Part shown: positions 55,319 through 63,949 of the stretch, one piece after another
Position numbering within the stretch: the stretch's first letter is position 1
How the letters are laid out: every line of letters begins with the position of its first letter
Assembly: GCA_947502885.1 (NCBI GenBank)
Contig: CANNBP010000012.1
Span: 62,001-126,000 of the forward strand
DNA from: an uncultured Aquimarina sp.
GTDB lineage: Bacteria > Bacteroidota > Bacteroidia > Flavobacteriales > Flavobacteriaceae
DNA length: 64,000 nucleotides
Direction of reading: 5' to 3'
Translations under genes and position numbers: made by a program
The notes under the pieces: model-generated
Told to the model about the DNA's origin: nothing
Databases searched by the model: none
What the model saw: only the letters and a program-made list of their open reading frames with translations

Positions 55319-56404
55319 ATGGAAACAAACCCTATTAAATATACAGCTATAGGTTTAATGTCAGGTACTTCACTTGATGGATTAGATATTGTTTGTTGTG
55401 ATTTTAAAAAGACAAACAATAACTGGAAGTTTGAGATTATTAGTAAACAAAGTATTGATTATCACGAAGTCTTTAGAAAAAAACTCAAAAACACCGTACA
55501 CCTAAGTGCCTTAGAGCTCTTAGTTTTTCATAATCAATATGGTACATGGCTTGGTGAACAAGTAAAACAATTTATAGATCAAAACAATTTGGTTATTGAT
55601 TTTGTAGCCAGTCATGGTCATACTGTTTTTCACCAACCCGAAGTTGGCTTAACTTATCAAATTGGATCAGGTCAACATTTGGCAAATGCTTGTAGCCAAA
55701 AAGTTATTTGTGATTTCAGATCCAATGACGTTTCCTTAGGAGGACAAGGCGCTCCTCTTGTTCCTATTGGCGATCAACAATTATTTGGAGCATATGACTT
55801 TTGTCTAAATCTGGGCGGCATCAGTAATATCTCTTTTGAGCTAGATAAACAGAGGATAGCATATGATATTTCTCCAGCAAATATGTTATTAAATTATCTT
55901 TGCACTCCTATTGGAAAAACATATGATAAAGGAGGAAAAATTGCTCAAACAGGAAATGTGAATCAAAAATTGTTAGATAAGTTAAATGCCTTAGCATATT
56001 ATCAACTTCCTTTTCCCAAATCGCTAGGATATGAGTGGTTTATCGAAAATATAATACCCATTCTTGATCACACCGATGATACAACAGAAAACCTATTACA
56101 CACAGCAGTACTTCATATTTGCGATCAAATCAGTTTAGCTGTTAAGAACACAAAAAAAGAAAACACAAAAATATTGATTACTGGTGGAGGAGCAAAAAAT
56201 GAATTCTTAATCAATACTTTAAAGCAAAAATTAAGGTCAATTGCTACAGTCGTTATTCCTCCGGTCTCAATAATAGATTATAAAGAAGCTATAATTTTTG
56301 CTTTCATGGGAGTTTTAAGAGATAGAAAAGAAATAAACTGTTTAAAATCTGTTACAGGATCTTCTATAGATTCCTCATCTGGAGTAACCTTTTTTCCTTC
56401 TTAA
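55319..56404 (+). CDS. anmK: Anhydro-N-acetylmuramic acid kinase
   Basis: A 361-residue sugar kinase of the AnmK family: N-terminal GLMSGTSLDGLDIV (residues 12-25), LGGQGAPLVPIGD, NLGGISNI, and the ATP-site GGGAKN. It hydrolyses and phosphorylates anhydroMurNAc to MurNAc-6-phosphate in the cell-wall recycling route begun by the permease and NagZ. The next enzyme of the route (MurQ) is not in the window. Confidence 0.95.
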   Translation: METNPIKYTAIGLMSGTSLDGLDIVCCDFKKTNNNWKFEIISKQSIDYHEVFRKKLKNTVHLSALELLVFHNQYGTWLGEQVKQFIDQNNLVIDFVASHGHTVFHQPEVGLTYQIGSGQHLANACSQKVICDFRSNDVSLGGQGAPLVPIGDQQLFGAYDFCLNLGGISNISFELDKQRIAYDISPANMLLNYLCTPIGKTYDKGGKIAQTGNVNQKLLDKLNALAYYQLPFPKSLGYEWFIENIIPILDHTDDTTENLLHTAVLHICDQISLAVKNTKKENTKILITGGGAKNEFLINTLKQKLRSIATVVIPPVSIIDYKEAIIFAFMGVLRDRKEINCLKSVTGSSIDSSSGVTFFPS

Positions 56405-56434
56405 ATAAAAATTTAAATTTGTAAAAAAAAATAC

Positions 56435-57043
56435 ATGCTAATTATTGGGATCGCTGGTGGAACAGGTTGCGGAAAAACCACTGTAGTAAATCAAATTGTA
56501 AATGAATTACCAGAAAATGAAGTGAGTGTTATTTCTCAAGATTCTTATTATAATGACACCTCGCACCTTACCCCTGATGAGAGGGCAGCAATAAATTTTG
56601 ATCATCCACAATCTATTGATTTTAATCTTCTAGCAGAACATTTAACGGCTCTCAAACAAGGTAAAACTATTGAACAACCCGTTTATTCATTTATTACGCA
56701 TAACCGAACTCATGAAACAATAAGTACCCGCCCTGGTAAGGTTATCATTGTAGAAGGTATACTAATCCTTACACGCCCCAAAATACGAGAGTTGTTTGAT
56801 ATTAAAATATATGTGCAAACTGATAGTGATGAGCGTTTAATTCGAAGATTGAAAAGAGATATTGTAGAACGAGGACGTGATATGAATGAGGTTTTAGAAA
56901 GATATCAAAACACCCTAAAACCTATGCATCAACAATTTATTGACCCCACAAAAGAATTTGCAGATCTTATCATCCCTAATAATAGTTATAATGATGTTGC
57001 TGTCGATATTGTTAGAACTATAATTAAAGAGCGCTTGAATTAA
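56435..57043 (+). CDS. udk: Uridine kinase
   Basis: A 202-residue P-loop kinase: GGTGCGKTT at about residues 8-16, the SQDSYY motif at about 35-40, and the nucleoside-binding NFDHPQSIDF. It phosphorylates uridine or cytidine with GTP or ATP in pyrimidine salvage. It starts at the ATG at 56435 and is 30 bases after anmK on the same strand. Confidence 0.95.
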   Translation: MLIIGIAGGTGCGKTTVVNQIVNELPENEVSVISQDSYYNDTSHLTPDERAAINFDHPQSIDFNLLAEHLTALKQGKTIEQPVYSFITHNRTHETISTRPGKVIIVEGILILTRPKIRELFDIKIYVQTDSDERLIRRLKRDIVERGRDMNEVLERYQNTLKPMHQQFIDPTKEFADLIIPNNSYNDVAVDIVRTIIKERLN

Positions 57044-57050
57044 CTTTTTG

Positions 57051-57058
57051 TACCTTTA
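57051..57058 (+). promoter_or_regulatory. -7 element TACCTTTA upstream of the FtsB-like gene
   Basis: TTTTTG directly precedes TACCTTTA, one base off TAnnTTTG, 25 bases before the TTG start. The same layout (TTGTACCTTT) recurs at 62708-62717 upstream of another gene. Confidence 0.45.
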
Positions 57059-57082
57059 CCACTCATATTATTCTCAATTAAA

Positions 57083-57424
57083 TTGAAGTTAAAGCAGTAT
57101 TTTCAGAAACTAAAAAACAAACCAGCACTAATCCCAATATTTGCTATATTTTTAAATAAATATGTACTTATTGTACTTCTGTTTGTGGTTTGGATGTTAT
57201 TCTTTGACACAAATTCATGGTTGATTCACAGAGAATTAGACCAAGAAATACAAGAACTCAAGAACAATAAAGAATACTATGTAAAGGAAATCATAAAGGA
57301 TCAAAAAGATAGTAAAGTGTTAAAAGATAGTAGCGAACTTGAAAAATTCGCTAGAGAAGAGTATTTTATGAAGCGTGATGATGAAGAAATATATATAATA
57401 GAATACGAAGATAGTATTCCCTAA
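57083..57424 (+). CDS. FtsB/DivIC-like septum formation initiator
   Basis: A 113-residue single-span protein: a short basic cytosolic part, one membrane helix (about residues 26-44, KYVLIVLLFVVWMLFFD), then a coiled coil with the REL.QEI..L...KEYY pattern. FtsB/DivIC proteins join FtsL and FtsQ in the divisome. The start is a TTG at 57083; an in-frame stop (57041-57043, the udk stop) lies upstream and no ATG precedes the membrane helix. Confidence 0.88.
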   Translation: MKLKQYFQKLKNKPALIPIFAIFLNKYVLIVLLFVVWMLFFDTNSWLIHRELDQEIQELKNNKEYYVKEIIKDQKDSKVLKDSSELEKFAREEYFMKRDDEEIYIIEYEDSIP

Positions 57425-57437
57425 AACCTGTAAAAAG

Positions 57438-58814
57438 ATGAGTAAATCCTTATTTGATAACTTTGATGAAGTTTCTGCAAAACAATGGAAACAAAAAATT
57501 CAGTTTGATCTTAAAGGCGCGGACTACAATGAAGCTTTGATTCACAAATCTTTAGAAGGAATCGACATTAAACCTTTTTATCATCAAGAAGATAAGTCCG
57601 AAATCAGTATTCCACTTTTTAATTCCTCTTCTTCTTATTGGAAAAACTCCTTAAAAATAGAAGTTGCAGATCCCATAATTGGTGATCAAAAAGTTTTGGA
57701 AGCATTAAAAAAGGGTGCAGAAAGTATTCACTTTGTTATTACTAATCAAAATGTAGAACCAGCTCAGCTATTAAAAAATATACCTATCGATATCCCTGTT
57801 TATATCGAAACCCAATTTTTATCTATAGCCTATGTTCAAGAAATAAATGCCATTGCTCAAAATAAAAAATTGATTATTTATGTCCTTACTGATATCATTG
57901 GTAATTTGGGACGTACAGGAAATTGGTATTCTAATTTAAAGAATGACCATCTTGCTTTTGATGAAATTGTTAAATGTAAGAACTTGGCAAGTACAATTAG
58001 TATTGATTTAGACTTGTATCAAAACTCTGGTGCAACAATGATTCAACAACTAGGATACAGTCTAGCTCATGCCAACGAATATCTTAATCATTGTAATGAA
58101 AGTAACTCTTCTATTTTAAAAGAAACACCTATTGTTTTTAAAGTAGCAGTAGGAGGAAATTATTTTTTTGAAATTGCAAAACTTAAAGCTCTTAGAGTAT
58201 TATGGAATACATTAGCTAAAGCTTATGATATTAATCCACAATGTCACGTTATAGCCTACCCTACACACAGAAACAAAACTTTCTTAGACTATAATGTAAA
58301 TATGTTACGTACTACTACAGAATGCATGAGTGCTATTCTTGGAGAAGCAAATACAATACAAAACCTTCCTTATGATACCATTTACAACCTCGAAAATGAA
58401 TTTGGAACAAGGATTGCCATAAATCAACTTCTCATTCTAAAAAAAGAAAGCTATTTTGATCTAGTTACTAATCCTACGTCCGGAGCTTATTATATTGAAA
58501 GTATTACAGAGCAAATGGCAGAAAAAGCGTTGTCATTGTTTAAAAACATTGAAACAGGAGGAGGTTTTTTAAAACAACTTAAATCTGGGGTTATTCAGAA
58601 AAAAATCAAAGAAAGTTCAGAAAAAGAACAAGAGTTATTTGATAATGAAGAGATTGTATTGACTGGCGTTAATACGTATCAAAATAAAAATGAAACTACT
58701 CCAAATTTCGAAAAACCTGTATTTGAAAAAAAGAATGTGAGAAAAACGTTAATCTCTCCGATTATAACAAGGCGATTACCATACAAAAAAGAAACAGAAA
58801 CCGTACAAAATTAG
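57438..58814 (+). CDS. mutA: Methylmalonyl-CoA mutase small subunit, without B12 domain
   Basis: A 458-residue protein with the TIM-barrel core of the methylmalonyl-CoA mutase small chain (EISIPLFN.., KAYDINPQCHVIAYPTHRNK, LLRTTTE-like segment, TSGAYYIESITEQMAEKAL). The C-terminal cobalamin-binding-like domain of about 130 residues seen in many MutA proteins is absent. The subunit is structural; the active site is in MutB. It lies 13 bases after the FtsB-like gene. MutB is separated from it by two unrelated genes. Confidence 0.9.
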   Translation: MSKSLFDNFDEVSAKQWKQKIQFDLKGADYNEALIHKSLEGIDIKPFYHQEDKSEISIPLFNSSSSYWKNSLKIEVADPIIGDQKVLEALKKGAESIHFVITNQNVEPAQLLKNIPIDIPVYIETQFLSIAYVQEINAIAQNKKLIIYVLTDIIGNLGRTGNWYSNLKNDHLAFDEIVKCKNLASTISIDLDLYQNSGATMIQQLGYSLAHANEYLNHCNESNSSILKETPIVFKVAVGGNYFFEIAKLKALRVLWNTLAKAYDINPQCHVIAYPTHRNKTFLDYNVNMLRTTTECMSAILGEANTIQNLPYDTIYNLENEFGTRIAINQLLILKKESYFDLVTNPTSGAYYIESITEQMAEKALSLFKNIETGGGFLKQLKSGVIQKKIKESSEKEQELFDNEEIVLTGVNTYQNKNETTPNFEKPVFEKKNVRKTLISPIITRRLPYKKETETVQN

Positions 58815-58878
58815 CATAAGTCATTAATTTTTTGTACATTACGTAATAACCTAATTTGTATAACTAACATTTTAATCT

Positions 58879-59520
58879 ATGCCCCAAAAGATTAAACATA
58901 TGGTTGTATTATTCATTTTTACATTATGTATTTATGTTAATGGTAATACTCAAACCTCTACAGAAAACTTTGACTGTCTACAAATAGACAATCTTGGGAT
59001 TCTAAAAAAGTCATTTGATTCTTTTGAAAAAGATTTATTTAATCATTATGCTTTTGGTAATGACACTATAAAAACATACCGTACTTTTCTTACCGAAGTT
59101 TATAGTTTATCCATAAACTTAAGAAAACTTCCATCTACGACTTCTTTAGAATTAGCTCGTGTATTCAAGAAAAAAGCAACAGATAGAAATTCTTTATGGA
59201 TTTTATTAAGTGAATACGATGAAGGAATGGAGGCTTCTGAAAATGCAAATACTCAAAAAGACGTACAAAACGATTCTGAAACTTTAACCTTTAACTATCG
59301 TGGTGGTTTTATTCAGTGCCTCAAAAACACAAATGAAAGCGACGCATTTAAAGAAATTATAGAAACCCTTGAGTTCAATGGTAATGTAAGCCCTTCTTTA
59401 ATTGCTCAAAGAATTCATGACTTACCCACTAATGAGTTTAATACTCCAGAAGTAAAAAGTTTTATCGCGTTTGATATTTTTTATTCTATTCTATTAGTTA
59501 TAGAAAAGGCATTTAGATGA
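58879..59520 (+). CDS. Secreted protein of unknown function, paralogue A
   Basis: A 213-residue protein with a Sec signal (MVVLFIFTLCIYVNGNTQ, start 58879). It contains KSFDSFEKDLFNHYAFGNDT, IKTYRTFLTEVYSLSINLRK, NYRGGFIQCLKN and FIAFDIFYSILLVIEKAF. The same blocks in the same order occur in the gene at 59800, so the two are tandem duplicates. There is one Cys in the QCLKN motif and one near the N-terminus. The role is unknown. It lies between the two methylmalonyl-CoA mutase genes. Confidence 0.78.
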   Translation: MPQKIKHMVVLFIFTLCIYVNGNTQTSTENFDCLQIDNLGILKKSFDSFEKDLFNHYAFGNDTIKTYRTFLTEVYSLSINLRKLPSTTSLELARVFKKKATDRNSLWILLSEYDEGMEASENANTQKDVQNDSETLTFNYRGGFIQCLKNTNESDAFKEIIETLEFNGNVSPSLIAQRIHDLPTNEFNTPEVKSFIAFDIFYSILLVIEKAFR

Positions 59521-59799
59521 TTTTGGTTTTAAAACACTATTTATTACGCACTCAATAATATCTCTAAATTTTTAACCGCATATAAATTATCAACTGGAAC
59601 TTATTCTTGTATTTGTTAAAAAAGTTAGATAATTCTTCAACCATTCTAGTTGCTAATACATACCAAGAATTCTCTTCTTATTAATAACATTTCTTAAAAA
59701 TAATGCCAATAAAATGTTAATTTCAGCAAACAAATCACTAACTTGACGGGCAAATTATAAATTTTAGCCTATAACATTAACATTACTAAATCTAAATCA

Positions 59800-60423
59800 A
59801 TGCCCCTTAAGATTAGATCTAGCATCCTAATACTTGTATTAGCTTGTTTAAAAGTAACGTACGCACAATCTGATTTTTTTTGCTATTCAGTTGATGACAC
59901 TGGTATCATCCAAAAAGCATACAATTCATTTGAGAAAGACCTATTTAGTTATTACAAATTTGGTAATGACTCCATCAAAACTTATCGTACATTTTTAGCA
60001 GAAGTTGCCAGTTTATCAATTAATCTAAAAAAATTGCCTTCAGAGAACTCTATAAGGTTAGTTCGTGAATTTAAAAAAATGGCAAGCAATAGAAAATCTC
60101 TTTGGATCAAGCTAAGTGAATATGAAAACCAAGAAGTTCAAAAAGGTCCTTCACCTTCTATTCCTAAAAAAGATGAAAAAGAGTTATTAATCTTTAACTA
60201 CCGAGGAGGTTTCATTCAATGTCTTAAAAATTCTAGCGACAGTAGAGATTTTAAAGATATTATCAATTCATTAGAAGAAGATGGAAATATCAGTACCTCT
60301 CTAGTTTCTCAAAAAGTTTATTACCTACCAGACAAATACCTATCCGCCAAACAGGTAAAAAACTTTATCGCCTTTGATATTTATTATTCGATTTTAATGG
60401 TAATCGAAAAAGCATTTAAATAA
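59800..60423 (+). CDS. Secreted protein of unknown function, paralogue B
   Basis: A 207-residue protein with a Sec signal (cleaved after TYAQ). It shares with paralogue A the blocks NSFEKDLFSYYKFGNDS, IKTYRTFLAEVASLSINLKK, NYRGGFIQCLKN and FIAFDIYYSILMVIEKAF; only the middle linker and signal peptide differ. It has its own 279-base upstream region, so it may be controlled separately from A. No family recognised. The mutB gene follows after 118 bases. Confidence 0.78.
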   Translation: MPLKIRSSILILVLACLKVTYAQSDFFCYSVDDTGIIQKAYNSFEKDLFSYYKFGNDSIKTYRTFLAEVASLSINLKKLPSENSIRLVREFKKMASNRKSLWIKLSEYENQEVQKGPSPSIPKKDEKELLIFNYRGGFIQCLKNSSDSRDFKDIINSLEEDGNISTSLVSQKVYYLPDKYLSAKQVKNFIAFDIYYSILMVIEKAFK

Positions 60424-60541
60424 CACCATGAACATTCTAATATAAACTTATGTTAGAATTAAGTACTTTACGAAAATAAATCATTTTAAAACCTTATTTT
60501 TATATCCATAATACTATTTGAAAAAATGAGGTTTTTGAATA

Positions 60542-62674
60542 ATGAATAGAAAAGACATACAACATCTTCAGTTACCGAAACAAGGTATACTTGAAAAACC
60601 CAATAAAAGTTCAACTCATACTTCTGCCGAAGGAATTAAAATAAAATCCTTTTATGATAAGGACGATATTTCAGATCTAAAACACCTTAATTTCTCTGCC
60701 GGAATTCCACCATATTTGCGTGGTCCCTATTCTACAATGTATGTGCGTAGACCATGGACAATAAGACAATATGCAGGGTTCTCTACCGCCGAAGAAAGTA
60801 ATGCCTTTTATCGAAGAAACCTTAAAGCTGGACAAAAAGGACTCTCTGTTGCTTTTGATTTGGCAACACATAGAGGATATGATAGTGATCATGAAAGAGT
60901 TTTTGGTGATGTAGGAATGGCCGGTGTAGCAATTGATACTGTAGAGGATATGAAAATACTATTTGATCAGATTCCTTTGGATCAAATGTCCGTATCAATG
61001 ACTATGAATGGTGCTGTACTCCCTATTATGGCCTTTTATATTGTTGCAGCAGAAGAACAAGGAGTAGACAAAAATAAGCTAGCAGGAACTATACAAAATG
61101 ACATCTTAAAAGAGTTTATGGTTCGTAATACGTATATCTATCCCCCGACTCCATCTATGCGTATTATTGGTGATATTTTTAAGTATTGTTCTGAGCACAT
61201 GCCAAAATTTAACCCGATAAGTATCTCGGGATACCATATGCAAGAAGCCGGTGCTACCTGTGATATTGAGTTAGCATATACATTAGCAGATGGTTTAGAG
61301 TATATACGAAAAGGGATTGAAGCTGGAATGGATATTGATTCATTCGCTCCTCGATTGTCATTCTTTTGGGCCATTGGAATGGATCACTTTATGGAAATTG
61401 CGAAAATGCGTGCTGCACGTATGCTATGGGCCAAATTGGTTCAACCATTTAATCCCAAAAACCCTAAATCTTTAATGCTAAGAACCCACTGTCAAACCAG
61501 TGGTTGGAGTCTTACTGCACAAGATCCTTTTAATAATGTAGCTCGTACATGTATTGAAGCTAGTGCTGCAGCATTTGGGGGTACACAAAGCTTACATACA
61601 AACGCCCTAGATGAAGCCATTGCTTTACCAACAGATTTTTCTGCTAGAATAGCTAGAAACACCCAAATATACTTACAGCAAGAAACAAAAATAACAAAAA
61701 CCGTAGACCCTTGGGCAGGAAGTTATTATGTAGAATCTTTAACTCATGATATTGCAGAAAAAGCTTGGAAGCTAATAGAAGAAGTTGAAAGCCTTGGTGG
61801 TATGACAAAGGCCATAGAAGCTGGCATACCAAAAATGAGGATTGAAGAAGCTGCAGCAAGAAAACAAGCTCGAATAGACAGTGAGCAAGACATTATAATT
61901 GGCGTAAATCAGTTTAAATTAGACCAAGAAGATCCTATCAGCACACTAAAAGTTGACAATCAATCTGTAAGATCTCAACAAATAAAAAGTATAACACAAG
62001 TAAAAGAAACAAGAAATGAACAAGAGGTTCAAAAAACCCTACATGATTTAACTTTAGCTGCGAGTAATAATCAACAAAATTTATTAGCTTTAGCAATAGA
62101 GGCCGCTAGACAAAGAGCAACATTAGGAGAAATTAGCAATGCCCTAGAAAAAGAATTTGGAAGGTATAAAGCAGAAATTAAATCATTTACAGGTGTGTAC
62201 TCAAAAGAAATAAAAAATGACAAAGCCTTTGAGAAAGCCAGAGAATTGGCTAATCAGTATGCAGAGTTAGAGGGTCGAAGGCCAAGAATTATGATCGCAA
62301 AAATGGGACAAGATGGTCATGATCGTGGTGCCAAAGTAGTAGCCACAAGTTATGCCGATGTTGGGTTTGATGTCGATATCGGACCTTTGTTTCAAACACC
62401 AGAAGAAGCTGCCAAACAAGCAGTAGAAAATGATGTACATATTGTAGGCGTCTCTTCTTTAGCAGGCGGACACAAAACATTGGTTCCTCAAATTATTGCG
62501 ACCCTTAAGAAATATGGTCGAGAAGATATTATGGTTATTGTTGGGGGAGTGATTCCTCCCGATGATTACGACCATCTTTTTGATGCTGGTGCAGTAGCTG
62601 TTTTTGGACCAGGAACAAAAATTAGTGAAGCTGCTATTACAATTTTAAAAATTCTGATAGCAACACACGAATAA
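60542..62674 (+). CDS. mutB: Methylmalonyl-CoA mutase large subunit
   Basis: A 710-residue catalytic subunit. The TIM barrel carries the CoA-binding RRPWTIRQYAGFSTAEESN region and RTHCQTSGWSL, and the C-terminal B12 domain has the cobalt-binding His in KMGQDGHDRGAK (DGHDRG from about residue 591) and SSLAGGHKTLVP. It interconverts succinyl-CoA and (R)-methylmalonyl-CoA using adenosylcobalamin. The stop codon lies inside a perfect palindrome that probably ends the transcript. Confidence 0.97.
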   Translation: MNRKDIQHLQLPKQGILEKPNKSSTHTSAEGIKIKSFYDKDDISDLKHLNFSAGIPPYLRGPYSTMYVRRPWTIRQYAGFSTAEESNAFYRRNLKAGQKGLSVAFDLATHRGYDSDHERVFGDVGMAGVAIDTVEDMKILFDQIPLDQMSVSMTMNGAVLPIMAFYIVAAEEQGVDKNKLAGTIQNDILKEFMVRNTYIYPPTPSMRIIGDIFKYCSEHMPKFNPISISGYHMQEAGATCDIELAYTLADGLEYIRKGIEAGMDIDSFAPRLSFFWAIGMDHFMEIAKMRAARMLWAKLVQPFNPKNPKSLMLRTHCQTSGWSLTAQDPFNNVARTCIEASAAAFGGTQSLHTNALDEAIALPTDFSARIARNTQIYLQQETKITKTVDPWAGSYYVESLTHDIAEKAWKLIEEVESLGGMTKAIEAGIPKMRIEEAAARKQARIDSEQDIIIGVNQFKLDQEDPISTLKVDNQSVRSQQIKSITQVKETRNEQEVQKTLHDLTLAASNNQQNLLALAIEAARQRATLGEISNALEKEFGRYKAEIKSFTGVYSKEIKNDKAFEKARELANQYAELEGRRPRIMIAKMGQDGHDRGAKVVATSYADVGFDVDIGPLFQTPEEAAKQAVENDVHIVGVSSLAGGHKTLVPQIIATLKKYGREDIMVIVGGVIPPDDYDHLFDAGAVAVFGPGTKISEAAITILKILIATHE

Positions 62675-62697
62675 AACTATGCATGCATAGTTTTATT
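62670..62697 (+). terminator. Perfect palindrome overlapping the mutB stop
   Basis: AATAAAACTATGCA and its exact reverse complement follow each other without a spacer (28 bases). The mutB stop codon is inside the left arm, and the right arm ends TTTTATT. It is probably a terminator. Confidence 0.7.
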
Positions 62698-62710
62698 GAA
62701 GTTTAAATTG

Positions 62711-62718
62711 TACCTTTC
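62711..62718 (+). promoter_or_regulatory. -7 element TACCTTTC upstream of the SDR gene
   Basis: TTG followed at once by TACCTTTC, one base off TAnnTTTG, 31 bases before the ATG. Same layout as at 57048-57058. Confidence 0.4.
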
Positions 62719-62748
62719 CAAAAAATATAATGTGATAAAAGTATCTAT

Positions 62749-63630
62749 ATGAGTTATACAGAAAAAATGCTTCGAGATGGGGCCCTGCAAGGAAAAAATA
62801 TTGTTGTTACAGGTGGCGGTAGTGGTCTAGGAAAATCTATGACCAAATATTTTCTTGAACTTGGTGCCAAAGTAGCTATAACTTCTCGTAACCTTGAGAA
62901 ATTACAAAATACTGCAAAAGAACTCGAAACAGAAACTGGAGGAACATGTTTACCTGTACAATGTGATGTTAGGGAATATGACCAAGTTGAGGCTATGAAA
63001 AATCAAGTTCTAGATGCTTTTGGATCAGTAGACATATTACTAAATAACGCTGCCGGAAATTTTATTTCACCTACAGAACGTCTATCACATCGGGCTTTTG
63101 ACACAATCATTGATATTGTTCTTAAAGGCACTAAAAACTGTACTTTGGCCTTTGGTAAACATTGGATAGATACTCAATATAAAAACACTATTGTTCTTAA
63201 TATCGTTACTACATACGCCTGGACAGGGTCAGCCTATGTGGTACCAAGTGCTACTGCAAAAGCGGGTGTTCTGGCAATGACTAGATCATTAGCTGTTGAA
63301 TGGGCTAAATACGGAATGCGTTTTAACGCAATTGCACCAGGACCATTTCCTACAAAAGGTGCATGGGATCGCTTATTGCCCGGTGAACTAAAAGATAAAT
63401 TTGACATGAAAAAACAAGTCCCTTTGGCTCGTGTTGGTGATCACCAAGAATTAGCTAACCTTGCTGCTTATTTAGTTTCTGATTTTTCTGCTTATGTAAA
63501 TGGTGAAGTAGTGACATTGGATGGAGGTGAATGGCTTAAAGGAGCAGGACAATTTAATTTATTAGAACAAGTACCCGAAGAAATGTGGGATATGCTTGAG
63601 GCCATGATTAGAGCTAAAAAAGGGAAGTAA
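62749..63630 (+). CDS. 2,4-dienoyl-CoA reductase-like SDR
   Basis: A 293-residue SDR: TGGGSGLGKSM at about residues 21-31, NNAAGNF at about 98-104, and an active-site segment PSATAKAGV with Lys but no Tyr. NNAAGNF and the missing Tyr of YxxxK mark the 2,4-dienoyl-CoA reductase branch, which helps degrade unsaturated fatty acids with NADPH. Placement after methylmalonyl-CoA mutase suits a fatty-acid or odd-chain degradation context. It is followed by a strong terminator. Confidence 0.88.
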   Translation: MSYTEKMLRDGALQGKNIVVTGGGSGLGKSMTKYFLELGAKVAITSRNLEKLQNTAKELETETGGTCLPVQCDVREYDQVEAMKNQVLDAFGSVDILLNNAAGNFISPTERLSHRAFDTIIDIVLKGTKNCTLAFGKHWIDTQYKNTIVLNIVTTYAWTGSAYVVPSATAKAGVLAMTRSLAVEWAKYGMRFNAIAPGPFPTKGAWDRLLPGELKDKFDMKKQVPLARVGDHQELANLAAYLVSDFSAYVNGEVVTLDGGEWLKGAGQFNLLEQVPEEMWDMLEAMIRAKKGK

Positions 63631-63666
63631 CACCACTTATTTCTCTAGTATATTTATTACAAAAAC

Positions 63667-63707
63667 AAAAAAGGTCAGATCTCTATTACTATAGATCTGA
63701 CCTTTTT
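63667..63707 (+). terminator. Rho-independent terminator after the dienoyl-CoA reductase gene
   Basis: GGTCAGATCT (63673-63682) pairs with AGATCTGACC (63693-63702) around a 10-base loop, preceded by six As and followed by five Ts. It can work in both directions. Confidence 0.9.
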
Positions 63708-63917
63708 ATTCCTCCCCTATTGCCGATAAAACCAATCTAACAACGGTCTTCTCCCTATTCTTAGTGCAATCCAAAAAAACAACTAAAACCTTGTTAAATT
63801 CAACAAAAAAATTGGTCTTTTTATACAATCTTAAACTCAAAAAAAAGCTTTTAAAATTAATTACTGCAAAGATTGCATAAAAAACAATTCTCTCATTTTT
63901 ATACACGAAAATTTATT

Positions 63918-63925
63918 TACTTTCG
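63918..63925 (+). promoter_or_regulatory. -7 element TACTTTCG for the last gene
   Basis: TACTTTCG is one base off TAnnTTTG and lies 24 bases before the ATG at 63950, the usual distance in Flavobacteriaceae. Confidence 0.45.
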
Positions 63926-63949
63926 CCCGCTTAAATAAAATTTAAAAAA

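Larger units (their letters stand above)
63631..63949. other. Gap before the last gene
   Basis: About 320 bases without a supported gene. It holds the terminator at 63667-63707 and a promoter-like element at 63918. The rest is AT-rich; a short minus-strand reading frame here looks like chance. Confidence 0.55.

Noticed and set aside
63706..63906. 66-codon minus-strand ORF
   Set aside because: It starts in AT-rich spacer, ends inside a terminator, and has no protein-like pattern.
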